The notes beneath the pieces were generated by a model. The model made no database searches, had not been told where the DNA came from, and saw nothing but the letters and a program-made list of their open reading frames with translations. Below are positions 1 to 6,770 of a DNA stretch of 7,688 nt, one piece after another. A program made the position numbers and the translations under genes. How positions within the stretch are numbered: position 1 is the first letter of the stretch; each line of letters opens with the position of its first letter. Origin of the DNA: Caldilineae bacterium (GTDB taxonomy: Bacteria > Chloroflexota > Anaerolineae > J102); the NCBI GenBank assembly GCA_003694905.1, contig RFJM01000377.1, positions 1 through 7,688 of the forward strand, read 5' to 3'.

Positions 1-11
1 GGTAAGGGTCG

Positions 12-121
12 CCCCTGCAAGGGGGGTGCGGGAAGCGCCCCGCATCGGCGGCCTCGGCCGGCGAGACATGCGGCCGGGGTTTCAGCTTCTCAGGCCGGGC
101 TGGTCGCAGCCAGGTGGCAAC
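12..121 (+). repeat. Dispersed intergenic repeat, copy A
   Basis: This copy shares three collinear blocks with the reverse complement of 6927-7054. They are CCCCTGCA at 12-19, a 40-base core at 63-102 that matches 7005-6966 with three mismatches, and GTGGCAAC at 114-121. The gap between core and last block is 11 bases here and 31 in copy B, so this copy lacks about 20 bases that hold a palindrome in the other. The first half can fold (TGCGGG against CCCGCA around 27-44). TTCAGCTT at 81-88 is also inverted as AAGCTGAA at 135-142. No protein is evident. It is probably a genome-wide REP- or MITE-like element or a structured RNA; which one cannot be told from two copies. Confidence 0.7.
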
Positions 122-269
122 GGCAAGGTCTGGTAAGCTGAAGCGTTGAGCGCCTCTGCGGTTGGATGTGGCCGCGACGTTTCCGGGGGGCGCCGCTCGC
201 GAGCTGCCCCCAAATTAAGACACACCACCTCCTTCTGCCACCAACAGACCCTACAACCGAGTCCGGCGG
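122..269. other. Non-coding stretch with GC hairpin
   Basis: No credible gene is seen between the repeat and the promoter at 270. The one clear structure is a hairpin at 186-211. GGGGGC (186-191) pairs with GCCCCC (206-211), enclosing the palindrome GCTCGCGAGC (195-204). No T-run follows on either strand, so it is not a standard intrinsic terminator. It might end an upstream transcript by another route, or have no function. Confidence 0.4.
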
Positions 270-298
270 TTGGGAAAATCCAGCGGGCCGTTTATAAT
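270..298 (+). promoter_or_regulatory. Sigma70-like promoter of the UDP-glucose operon
   Basis: The -35 box is TTGGGA at 270-275 (4 of 6 matches to consensus). The -10 box is a perfect TATAAT at 293-298, and the spacer is 17 bases. Transcription would begin near 305, giving a leader of about 245 nt before the ATG at 550. The boxes are seen directly; activity is inferred. Confidence 0.65.
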
Positions 299-304
299 GG
301 GGTT

Positions 305-549
305 GTCCCCTCAGGCGTGCAGCCTTTCCTGCCGGTGCAGAACCACCGGTAGCAGGTCTTGCAGGTGTTGGCATCGGACCAAGCGAAACCGAGGGCGTAT
401 TCACTCAGGCAGGTGAGCTCGGTCACCACACTGCGAAGACTGATGATCAACGAAGACATCACCCACCTGTTCCTGCTCGAGTCGCAGGTCCACACGCGGA
501 ACCACATCCCATGCTGCGACGAGGCACACTTCATCGGAGAAGACTCGAG
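305..549 (+). promoter_or_regulatory. Long 5' leader of the UDP-glucose operon
   Basis: The predicted transcript has about 245 nt before its first gene. It contains a stem-loop at 328-356. CCTGC (328-332) pairs with GCAGG (352-356), and CGGTG (333-337) pairs with CACCG (344-348), around the loop CAGAAC. I recognise no riboswitch class and see no T-rich terminator or convincing leader peptide. The end of the leader supplies the ribosome site GGAGA at 536-540. This stretch looks less GC-rich than the genes around it and may be eroded coding DNA. Confidence 0.35.
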
Positions 550-1962
550 ATGACAGACTTTGCCCAGGCATTCGCTCCCTTTGCCGAAAAGATGAGACGC
601 GCGGGGCTTCCGGAGATCGTAGTCCGAACCTTCGCCTATTACTTCGAGCAACTGCTAAGCGGCGAAACAGGTCTTATTCCTGAATCGGAGATCGAGCCTG
701 TTACAGCGCTTCCCGATGTTGAGGCATTCCCCGAGAGTCTGGCGGAAAGTGGTCACAAGGCCTTGAAACGAACGGTGCTGTTGAAGCTAAACGGCGGTCT
801 GGGCACCACTATGGGACTGGACAAAGCAAAATCCCTGCTGGAGGTAAAAGAGGGCTTAAGCTTTCTCGATATTATTGCGCGGCAGGCTTTGCACGCAGGA
901 GTGCCCCTGATCCTGATGAACAGCTTCCGAACCCACGCTGATTCGCTGGCCGCGCTGGCCGTCTACCCTGAACTGAAGGGCGAACTACCCCTCGATTTCG
1001 TACAACATAAAGTGCCCAAGATCGACCAACGCACGTTGAGCCCCGTCTCGTGGCCGGAAGATCCGGCCCTGGAATGGAACCCGCCGGGCCATGGCGATAT
1101 CTACACCGCGCTGGTGACCAGCGGCATGCTGGAGCGTTTGCTGGCCGCGGGCTACGAATACGCGTTCGTCTCCAATGCCGACAATCTGGGCGCGGTGATC
1201 GATGCCACTATCCTCGGCTACTTTGTGGAGGAGCGCATCCCCTTCCTGATGGAATGTGCCGACCGTACGGAAAACGACCGCAAAGGCGGACATCTGGCCC
1301 GGCGCAAGGACGGGCGCTTGATCCTGCGCGAATCGGCCCAGTGTCCGCCCGAGGATGCCGATGCTTTCCAGGATATCAGACGCCATCGCTACTTCAACAC
1401 CAACAATCTGTGGCTAAACTTGCGCGCGCTGCAAGAGGTGATGGCGGCCAGGGACAACATCCTCGGTCTACCCATGATTCGCAACCGCAAACATGTGGAT
1501 CCGCGCCGCCTCGACTCCACGCCGGTGTATCAGCTGGAAACGGCCATGGGTGCGGCCATCGCCCTTTTTCCCGGAGCCCAGGCGATACGCGTGCCGCGTA
1601 CCCGCTTCGCGCCGGTCAAGTCCACGGCCGATCTGCTGGCGGTGCGTTCGGATGCCTACGTGCTGACTGCAGATTACCGTCTGGTCCTCCATCCGGACCG
1701 GCATACTCCTCCCCCGAGCATCCATCTCGATCCCGACTATTATCGACTCATCGCCCAGCTCGAGGCCCGCTTTCCCTTCGGGCCACCTTCGCTGCGACTC
1801 TGCACTTCCCTCCGAGTCGAAGGAGACTTCCGCTTTGGCCGCGGGGTGGTGTGCGAGGGCGCCGTCCATCTGCAGAACCGTCTTGGCCGCCAAGTCCACA
1901 TCCCCGACCACAGTCGCTTGCAAGGTGTCCACACCTTTCAGCCGGAGTATGCAGGCCAATGA
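550..1962 (+). CDS. UTP--glucose-1-phosphate uridylyltransferase, eukaryotic-type (UDPGP family)
   Basis: This 470-residue cytosolic enzyme is predicted to make UDP-glucose from UTP and glucose-1-phosphate, a precursor of glycans and glycolipids. It belongs to the UDPGP family typical of eukaryotes, not the short bacterial GalU type. Visible motifs are the nucleotide loop LKLNGGLGTTMG (residues 79-89), MNSFRT (123-128), GHGDIYTALVTSGML (180-194), FVSNADNLGA (206-215), NTNNLW (283-288) and RFAPVKSTADLL (352-363) with the expected Lys357. The tail (about 420-460) has hydrophobic and Gly/Val repeats like the family's C-terminal beta-helix. I chose ATG 550 because GGAGA lies 9 bases upstream; an in-frame ATG at 511 would add an Arg-rich, unconserved extension. 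The stop overlaps the next start (ATGA). A related UDP-sugar pyrophosphorylase is possible, since sugar specificity cannot be read by eye. Confidence 0.9.
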   Translation: MTDFAQAFAPFAEKMRRAGLPEIVVRTFAYYFEQLLSGETGLIPESEIEPVTALPDVEAFPESLAESGHKALKRTVLLKLNGGLGTTMGLDKAKSLLEVKEGLSFLDIIARQALHAGVPLILMNSFRTHADSLAALAVYPELKGELPLDFVQHKVPKIDQRTLSPVSWPEDPALEWNPPGHGDIYTALVTSGMLERLLAAGYEYAFVSNADNLGAVIDATILGYFVEERIPFLMECADRTENDRKGGHLARRKDGRLILRESAQCPPEDADAFQDIRRHRYFNTNNLWLNLRALQEVMAARDNILGLPMIRNRKHVDPRRLDSTPVYQLETAMGAAIALFPGAQAIRVPRTRFAPVKSTADLLAVRSDAYVLTADYRLVLHPDRHTPPPSIHLDPDYYRLIAQLEARFPFGPPSLRLCTSLRVEGDFRFGRGVVCEGAVHLQNRLGRQVHIPDHSRLQGVHTFQPEYAGQ

Positions 1963-2399
1963 GCATCGACCCCACCGAACACTATCGCCGTCTGGAGCGC
2001 ATGTATCTGGCCGCACCCAACAATGGCTATTATCGTCCTACCCTCAAGGTCTCGCAAGGCCGCGCCGAACTGGTGATCCCCGTGCGACGGGAATTCTTCC
2101 ACGCGGCCGGCGCAGTGCACGGCTCAGTTTACTTCAAAGCGCTGGACGATTCGGCCTATTTTGCCGCCAGTTCGCTGGTGTTCGATGTGTTCCTCCTCAC
2201 TGCCAGCTTCCAGGTGCATTTCTTGCGGCCGATTGCTGCGGGTGAGATCCATGCTCGGGCAGAGGTTGTGCATCACTCCCGCCGTTTGCTCATCGCGGAT
2301 TCGGTGTTGACCGATGCCGAGGGACGCGCCATCGCGCGGGGCACCGGGACCTTCATGCCCGGCGATTTCCCCCTCTCGCCCGATATCGGCTACCGATGA
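1959..2399 (+). CDS. PaaI-like hotdog-fold thioesterase
   Basis: This 146-residue protein has the layout of a single hotdog domain of the PaaI/4HBT thioesterase group, which hydrolyses acyl- or aryl-CoA thioesters. The motif VHGSVYFKALDDSAYFAA (residues 53-70) corresponds to the family's HGG...D.A region on the central helix, with Ser in place of the second Gly. It is followed by the beta-strand segment TASFQVHFLRPIAAGEIHARAEV (81-103, beginning TASFQV) and GRAIARGTGTFM (122-133). There is no signal peptide or membrane segment, so it is cytosolic. Its ATG overlaps the UGPase stop (ATGA), with GGAG at 1944-1947 upstream. Its own stop overlaps the next start in the same way, which implies translational coupling. 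The natural substrate is unknown, and the UGPase neighbour does not point to one. Confidence 0.8.
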   Translation: MSIDPTEHYRRLERMYLAAPNNGYYRPTLKVSQGRAELVIPVRREFFHAAGAVHGSVYFKALDDSAYFAASSLVFDVFLLTASFQVHFLRPIAAGEIHARAEVVHHSRRLLIADSVLTDAEGRAIARGTGTFMPGDFPLSPDIGYR

Positions 2400-2934
2400 T
2401 TGCCGTTCACCTCGACAAAGTGACGCTGGCCTATGGCGCGGAGCCTCTCTTCTCGGAGCTGAGCCGGGAGATCCATGACAACCGCTGTGAGGGGCTGGTC
2501 GGGCCGAACGGTTCCGGTAAGAGCACCCTGCTGCGCCTCATGACAGGCGTGCCGGGGAGATGAGTGAAAGCCGTGCCGTGAGCTTTCTGGGGCGATTCCT
2601 TTTTTCCTACGAGCAAAGCCGCGGCTCGATACGCGATCTCTCGGGCGGGGAGCGCAGCCGGCTGCAATTGGCACTGTTGATGCTGACCGGCGCCAACTTC
2701 TTGCTGTTGGATGAGCCTACCAACAACCTCGATATCCCTTCGGCCGAGGTGTTGGAAAACACTCTGGCCGATTTCGAGGGAACGGTGCTGGTGATCTCAC
2801 ATGACCGCTACCTTCTCGACCGCGTGGTGGACCGCATCATCGAGCTGGATGATGGACACGTCAGGGAGTATCTGGGTAACTACAGCGCGTATGAAGAGGC
2901 AAGAAGTCGAGAATTGGAGAACCGCGGCAGGTAG
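2396..2934 (+). pseudogene. ABC-F ATPase gene with large internal deletion and frameshift
   Basis: ABC-F proteins are soluble ATPases with two ABC domains that act on ribosomes; intact members have roughly 500-650 residues. The 55-codon reading frame from ATG 2396 carries the first domain's start and Walker A (GPNGSGKST, residues 36-44), then stops at 2561-2563. The rest is in another frame. RRAGEMSESRA followed by SFLGRFLF reads continuously from about 2545 and leads into LSGGERSR (signature), LLLDEPTNNLDI (Walker B plus the ABC-F DEPTNxLD motif) and SHDRYLLDRVV (H-switch), ending at 2934. The first domain's Q-loop to H-switch, the linker and the second Walker A are all absent. The deletion joint falls near 2543-2550. 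The ATG at 2560 is probably an internal Met of the old gene. The start overlaps the thioesterase stop, so it was an operon member. An assembly error is the main alternative. Confidence 0.85.
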
Positions 2935-2940
2935 CCAGGG

Positions 2941-4434
2941 TCAGGCATCGAGCCAGTGCATGGACCGCTGGACCGCCTTGAGCCAGCCTTTGTAGAGACG
3001 GTCGCGGGTGGCCTCGTCCATCATCGGCTCCCAGACCCGATCTACCTGCCAGTTTTGCCGCAGGTCATCCAGATCCTGCCAAAAGCCCACCGCGTAGCCG
3101 GCAGCATAAGCAGCGCCGAGGGCGGTGGTTTCCGCCACCTGCGGGCGAATGACCGGCACGTTGAGGATATCGGACTGGAACTGCATCAACAGATTGTTGT
3201 AGACCATGCCGCCATCCACCTTGAGGGCTTGCAGTGTGACGCCCGAGTCTTGTTCCATGGCGTCGAGTACCTCGCGGGTCTGATAAGCAGTGGCCTCGAG
3301 GGCCGCGCGGCAGAGATGGTTCTTGTTGATATAGCGGGTAAGGCCGACGATGACACCACGAGCATCGGATTGCCAGTAGGGCGCGAAGAGCCCGGAGAAG
3401 GCAGGCACGATGTAAACACCACCGCTATCGGGCACTTGGGCGGCGTAGTCCTCGATGTGATGGGCGAAGTCGAAGAAATCCAGATTGTCGCGCAGCCATT
3501 GCACCAAAGCGCCTGTGATGGCGATGGAGCCTTCGAGGGCATAACAGGTAGGCTCGTCCGCGAAACGATAGGCCACGGTAGTGAGCAGGCCGCTCTTGCT
3601 GGGGACGATATCCGCACCGGTGTTCATAATCATGAAACAGCCGGTGCCGTAGGTGTTCTTGGCCTCTCCGGGCCGGAAACAGGTCTGGCCGACGGTTGCT
3701 GCCTGCTGATCGCCCAGGTCGCCGCAAATGGGCACCCCCTGCCAACTGCCGTAGGTGGTCGGGTCAGAGGAGGGGCGGATCTCGGGAAGCATGGCGGGGG
3801 GAATACCCAGGATGTCGAGGATCTCTTTGTCCCAGGCGAGGGTATGCAGGTCCATCAACAGAGTGCGGCTGGCATTGGTCACATCGGTGACATGTACGCC
3901 ACCATCCGGCCCACCGGTCAGGTTCCAGATGAGCCAGGTGTCGATATTGCCGAAGAGAGCCTCCCCGCGTGCGGCATCCTCGGCCAGACCGGGCACATTA
4001 TCCAGTAGCCAGCGGATCTTGGGACCCGAGAAATAGGTGGCCAGAGGCAGGCCGGTCTTGGGCCGAAAGCGATCCTGGCCGCCTTCACGGGCCAGGGCGT
4101 CGCAGATACTCGCGGTCCGCGTATCCTGCCAGACGATGGCGTTGTGATAGGGCTTGCCGGTGCGCGCATTCCATACGACGGTGGTCTCCCGCTGGTTGGT
4201 GATGCCGATGGCGGCCAGGTCAGAAGGGGCCAGTCCGGCCTTCTCCAACGCGCGGTGCATCACCTCTTGCGTGCGATCCCAAATCTCCATGGGGTCATGT
4301 TCTACCCACCCGGCCTGGGGGTAGATCTGCCGGTGTTCCAGTTGGTGAGAGGCACAGACCCGGCCGGCGTGATCGAACACCATGAAGCGGGTACTGGTTG
4401 TTCCTTGGTCGATGGCACCTACGTAGTCTTTCAT
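2941..4434 (-). CDS. glpK: Glycerol kinase
   Basis: This FGGY-family kinase of 497 residues (usual length about 500) phosphorylates glycerol to sn-glycerol-3-phosphate with ATP, trapping glycerol that enters through a channel. Visible motifs are the phosphate-1 loop AIDQGTTSTR (7-16), GITNQRETTVVW (77-88), the catalytic-Asp segment GDLGDQQAA (238-246, Asp242), KNTYGTGCFMIMNTG (259-273), and KVDGGMVYNN (405-414) with ETTALGAAYAAG (435-446) in the ATP domain. The segment YGSWQGVPI (228-236) is shorter than the E. coli fructose-1,6-bisphosphate loop and lacks its arginine. It also lacks the His phosphorylated by HPr in Firmicutes, so both known controls are probably missing. ATG 4434 gives the full conserved N-terminus; the ribosome site is weak (GGAT). 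It lies 130 bases after the channel gene, with a terminator hairpin between. Confidence 0.95.
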   Translation of the reverse strand: MKDYVGAIDQGTTSTRFMVFDHAGRVCASHQLEHRQIYPQAGWVEHDPMEIWDRTQEVMHRALEKAGLAPSDLAAIGITNQRETTVVWNARTGKPYHNAIVWQDTRTASICDALAREGGQDRFRPKTGLPLATYFSGPKIRWLLDNVPGLAEDAARGEALFGNIDTWLIWNLTGGPDGGVHVTDVTNASRTLLMDLHTLAWDKEILDILGIPPAMLPEIRPSSDPTTYGSWQGVPICGDLGDQQAATVGQTCFRPGEAKNTYGTGCFMIMNTGADIVPSKSGLLTTVAYRFADEPTCYALEGSIAITGALVQWLRDNLDFFDFAHHIEDYAAQVPDSGGVYIVPAFSGLFAPYWQSDARGVIVGLTRYINKNHLCRAALEATAYQTREVLDAMEQDSGVTLQALKVDGGMVYNNLLMQFQSDILNVPVIRPQVAETTALGAAYAAGYAVGFWQDLDDLRQNWQVDRVWEPMMDEATRDRLYKGWLKAVQRSMHWLDA

Positions 4435-4502
4435 GAGCGATTATCCGATGACTGTGAAAATGAAGGGACTTGAAGGTTGAACAAGAGTGCAGAAAAGCCG
4501 GT

Positions 4503-4538
4503 AGAGAAAAGCAGAGAGGAGTCACAAACTCCTCTCTG
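4503..4538 (-). terminator. Intrinsic terminator between channel gene and glpK
   Basis: An 11-bp perfect stem with a 5-base loop (arms 4512-4522 and 4528-4538) is followed on the minus strand by CTTTTCTCT. It starts 26 bases after the channel stop codon. No T-run follows on the plus strand, so it acts in the minus direction. The T-tract is interrupted, so read-through into glpK is likely, and I see no good separate promoter for glpK. It may set the ratio of channel to kinase. Confidence 0.65.
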
Positions 4539-4564
4539 GGTCTGGGGTGGGAGGATGGTCGGGC

Positions 4565-5203
4565 TCACTCACCCGGGTGGGTGAAGAGGAAGACGTAAGC
4601 CGCAGCCGCGCCGCCCAGCAGTTCGGCCACCAGGTAGATCCAGATGTTGCCCCAGGCGAAAATGCGCATGATGGAAGCGCCGATGGAAACCGCCGGGTTG
4701 AAGGAACCGCCCGAGACGCTGCCCACGGCATAGGCGCCGACCAACACGGTGAAGCCGATGGCCCAGCCGTAGAATGAGTTCCCTTCCGTACCCCTGGCCG
4801 TAGCCACATTCAAGACCACGTAGACCAGGGCAAAGGTAAAGAGAAACTCGGCAATGAGACCCGGCAGCACCGCCACCGATGCCACCAGTGGGCTGTCGGG
4901 CAGGGAGGGCTTGAGGATCATGACCAGGATGGCGGCGACAATGCCGGCAACGACCTGTGCGATCCAGTAACCGATGGCGTCGTTCAGGCCGAGCTTGCGG
5001 CGCAGGAAGACACCCAGCGTGACGGCGGGGTTGTAGTGCCCGCCCGAGATATGACCACCGGCAAAGATCATGATAGCCAGGATGGAGCCGATGGCGATGG
5101 GAGCAAAGCCATCGGGAACCGCGGGGCTGATGCTCACCATGCCGACGGTCAAGACCAGAAACAGGGTACCGATAAACTCGACGACGATTGCACGTGTGTT
5201 CAT
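4565..5203 (-). CDS. MIP/aquaporin-family channel, possible glycerol facilitator
   Basis: This inner-membrane channel of 212 residues has the MIP family's duplicated half-repeats. Each half starts with a helix carrying Glu (VVEFIGT at 7-13; IAEFLFT in the second half) and has an NPA box (GGHYNPAVTLG and GGSFNPAVSIG). Six hydrophobic helices plus two re-entrant loops fit. The second box reads NPAV where nearly all members have NPAR, so the selectivity-filter arginine is missing. The next gene is glycerol kinase, which suggests polyol transport, but at 212 residues it is nearer AqpZ (231) than GlpF (about 280), so I do not call it glpF outright. I chose ATG 5203 because AAGGAG lies 9 bases upstream; the reading frame extends upstream to 5293 but that part is hydrophilic and unconserved. 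It begins 97 bases after radC on the same strand. Confidence 0.85.
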   Translation of the reverse strand: MNTRAIVVEFIGTLFLVLTVGMVSISPAVPDGFAPIAIGSILAIMIFAGGHISGGHYNPAVTLGVFLRRKLGLNDAIGYWIAQVVAGIVAAILVMILKPSLPDSPLVASVAVLPGLIAEFLFTFALVYVVLNVATARGTEGNSFYGWAIGFTVLVGAYAVGSVSGGSFNPAVSIGASIMRIFAWGNIWIYLVAELLGGAAAAYVFLFTHPGE

Positions 5204-5300
5204 GGGCCATTGCTCCTTGTGAGGATGAAAGCTGGTGGGATGAAACGTAGCGAGAAAGCTGCACCGGGCGGAACGGACGGCGCAAGAAGCCACCTGTCCG

Positions 5301-6017
5301 TCAACGCCGGGAGAACTCCAGACCTCGTTCTTTCAAACTGACCCAGGTTTGCCGTCCGAGGATGACGTGGTCCAGCACCTGGACGTTGAGCAGGTTGCCG
5401 GCTTCGATGATCTGCCTGGTCAGCGCGATGTCTTCGGGCGAAGGGGTGGGGTCACCACTGGGATGGTTATGGGCAAGGATGATGGCAGCAGCATTGCGGC
5501 GAATGGCCTCTTTGAACAGCTCTCCCACGCGTACGTGGGCGCTGTTGAGCGAGCCTTTGTATACGGTCGGGGTGGCGATTACATAGTTACGAGAGTCGAT
5601 GAGCACGATCTTGACATGCTCCTGATCTTCGAAGGCCAGGTCCGACATGAGCAGGCCGGCGACGTCTGCCGGTGACTGCACTCTGGGCCGCTGCTCGGGC
5701 GAATCTCTCATCACGCGGCGCCCGAGCTCGATGGCGGCCATGATCTGGGCAGCTTTGGCCGGCCCCACACCGCGGTGTTGTTGCAACTCCTCGAAGGTGG
5801 CGCGAGCCAGGCCGTCGAGGCTGCGAAAGAAGCGTATGAGCTGGGTGGCCAGGTCGAGGACGTTGATGCCTTCGGCACCGCTACGCAGGACGATGGCGAT
5901 CAACTCGGCATCGGTCAGGGCCTGTGGCCCCAGGCGCGCCAGCCGTTCGCGCGGCCGCGAAGCCGCCGGCAGATCGGGTATGGTGTAGTGGGGACGCTGG
6001 GGAGCATTGTCTGCCAT
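5301..6017 (-). CDS. radC: RadC-family JAB/MPN-domain protein
   Basis: This 238-residue member of the RadC/YsnA family (E. coli RadC has 222) was named for DNA repair, but its true role is unsettled. The N-terminal part has RERLARLGPQALTDAELIAI (23-42) and a helix-hairpin-helix around HRGVGPAKAAQI (81-92), which suggests DNA binding. The C-terminal JAMM metal site is complete: Glu166 in GELFKEA and HNHPSGDPTPSPED (183-196), which gives His183, His185, Ser193 and Asp196. It is therefore likely to be a metal-dependent hydrolase fold. ATG 6017 gives the usual family N-terminus; AAAGGA lies 12 bases upstream, a rather long spacing. It follows the hypothetical membrane gene by 60 bases and precedes the channel gene, probably on one transcript. 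Confidence 0.92.
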   Translation of the reverse strand: MADNAPQRPHYTIPDLPAASRPRERLARLGPQALTDAELIAIVLRSGAEGINVLDLATQLIRFFRSLDGLARATFEELQQHRGVGPAKAAQIMAAIELGRRVMRDSPEQRPRVQSPADVAGLLMSDLAFEDQEHVKIVLIDSRNYVIATPTVYKGSLNSAHVRVGELFKEAIRRNAAAIILAHNHPSGDPTPSPEDIALTRQIIEAGNLLNVQVLDHVILGRQTWVSLKERGLEFSRR

Positions 6018-6046
6018 GCGATGCCGCCGTCCTTTGCGGGCAAGCG

Positions 6047-6077
6047 CAGCAGGCCCAGGCTACACCGGGTTCTGCTG
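6047..6077 (-). other. Intergenic hairpin before radC
   Basis: CAGCAG (6047-6052) and CTGCTG (6072-6077), with CCC/GGG inside, can form a stem immediately after the hypothetical gene's stop. No T-run follows on the minus strand, so it is not a normal terminator. It could be an RNA stability or processing element, or chance. Confidence 0.3.
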
Positions 6078-6731
6078 CTATTCCTCTTCCTCCTCGGCCA
6101 GTTCGGCCGCGAGCTTTTCCTCCAGCAGCGAGCGTAGCTGACGCCGTCGCTCGGCCGAAAGCTGTAGGCGCTGCAGCACTTCGTTCAACTGGGCCTGCAG
6201 TTTTTCGGGCTCGATCTTGGCTTCCTTGAAAGGCGCGGGGTCCACCGCAGCGGCCAGGGCCCTGGCTTCTTCCTCCTCGTCGTTGGCCCGTTTCATGCGC
6301 TCCACTCTGGCCCAGCCGACCGTCTCCACCCAGGCTTCGGCCAGGTTCTCGGCGTCATCCAGCAGAGACTCCGGCATCTCCAGCACGACGGTGATACGGT
6401 CGTCTTCCCCGAACTCGAAGGCCTGGTGTACCTTACCGGGCTGGGACGATTTCTTTACACGACGCGGTGGAGCAGGTGCGGAAGAAGGAGCCGCGGGCTC
6501 CGTGGCAGGTGCCGCTTCGGCGGCCACCGTCGTGGCCGCGGGTGCAGGCGCAGCAGCTGCGGGCACCACACCCGTCTGGGAGCCGACGTCCGGCGAGGCG
6601 GACGCTGACTGGTCGGGAGGCGTTGACGGCCGCGGGCCGAACAGCCGCAGCGCCACATACACGCCTGCAATGGCGAAGCCGAACAGAATCAGTCCCTGGA
6701 TGATCCAGGTGCCAATCAGTGACAAGTCCAT
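6078..6731 (-). CDS. Hypothetical single-pass membrane protein with Ala/Pro linker and acidic tail
   Basis: I do not recognise this 217-residue protein. Residues 8-31 form one membrane helix (IIQGLILFGFAIAGVYVALRL) followed by RLFGPR. By the positive-inside rule the bulk should face the cytoplasm with a short N-terminus outside. Residues 35-90 are a low-complexity Ala/Pro/Ser linker, then a basic patch (PRRVKK, 89-94). A compact region follows (FEFGEDDRITVVLEMPESLL, 105-124), then highly charged helix to the end (about 141-217), with a likely coiled coil at 175-212 and five terminal Glu. ATG 6731 is preferred: a longer in-frame start at 6842 would have to be translated across the promoter at 6771-6799. 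It heads the minus-strand block that includes radC. It could be a membrane anchor or scaffold; no function is claimed. Confidence 0.75.
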   Translation of the reverse strand: MDLSLIGTWIIQGLILFGFAIAGVYVALRLFGPRPSTPPDQSASASPDVGSQTGVVPAAAAPAPAATTVAAEAAPATEPAAPSSAPAPPRRVKKSSQPGKVHQAFEFGEDDRITVVLEMPESLLDDAENLAEAWVETVGWARVERMKRANDEEEEARALAAAVDPAPFKEAKIEPEKLQAQLNEVLQRLQLSAERRRQLRSLLEEKLAAELAEEEEE

Positions 6732-6770
6732 GTTCGATCCGTCCAGGTGGGGGATGGGGGAATTTGCCCA

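Noticed and set aside
292..651. Minus-strand 119-codon frame with several Cys (CKTCYRWFC and similar near its end), resembling a zinc ribbon
   Set aside because: It overlaps the start of the well-supported UGPase gene and its promoter, has no clear ribosome site, and I recognise no family. It could be a decayed fragment, but support is insufficient.
1050..1958. Long plus-strand frame extending the thioesterase upstream by about 300 codons
   Set aside because: It reads through the UGPase gene in another frame and gives Arg/Pro/Gly-rich low-complexity protein. The thioesterase domain begins only at 1959, where an ATGA overlap gives a natural start.
2956..4008. 350-codon plus-strand frame
   Set aside because: It is antisense to glpK, and its Gly/His/Val-rich sequence is typical of the complement of a GC-rich gene. 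GlpK motifs settle the strand.
5036..5341. Plus-strand frame covering the channel gene start and radC end
   Set aside because: It is antisense to two confident genes, has no ribosome site and no domain.
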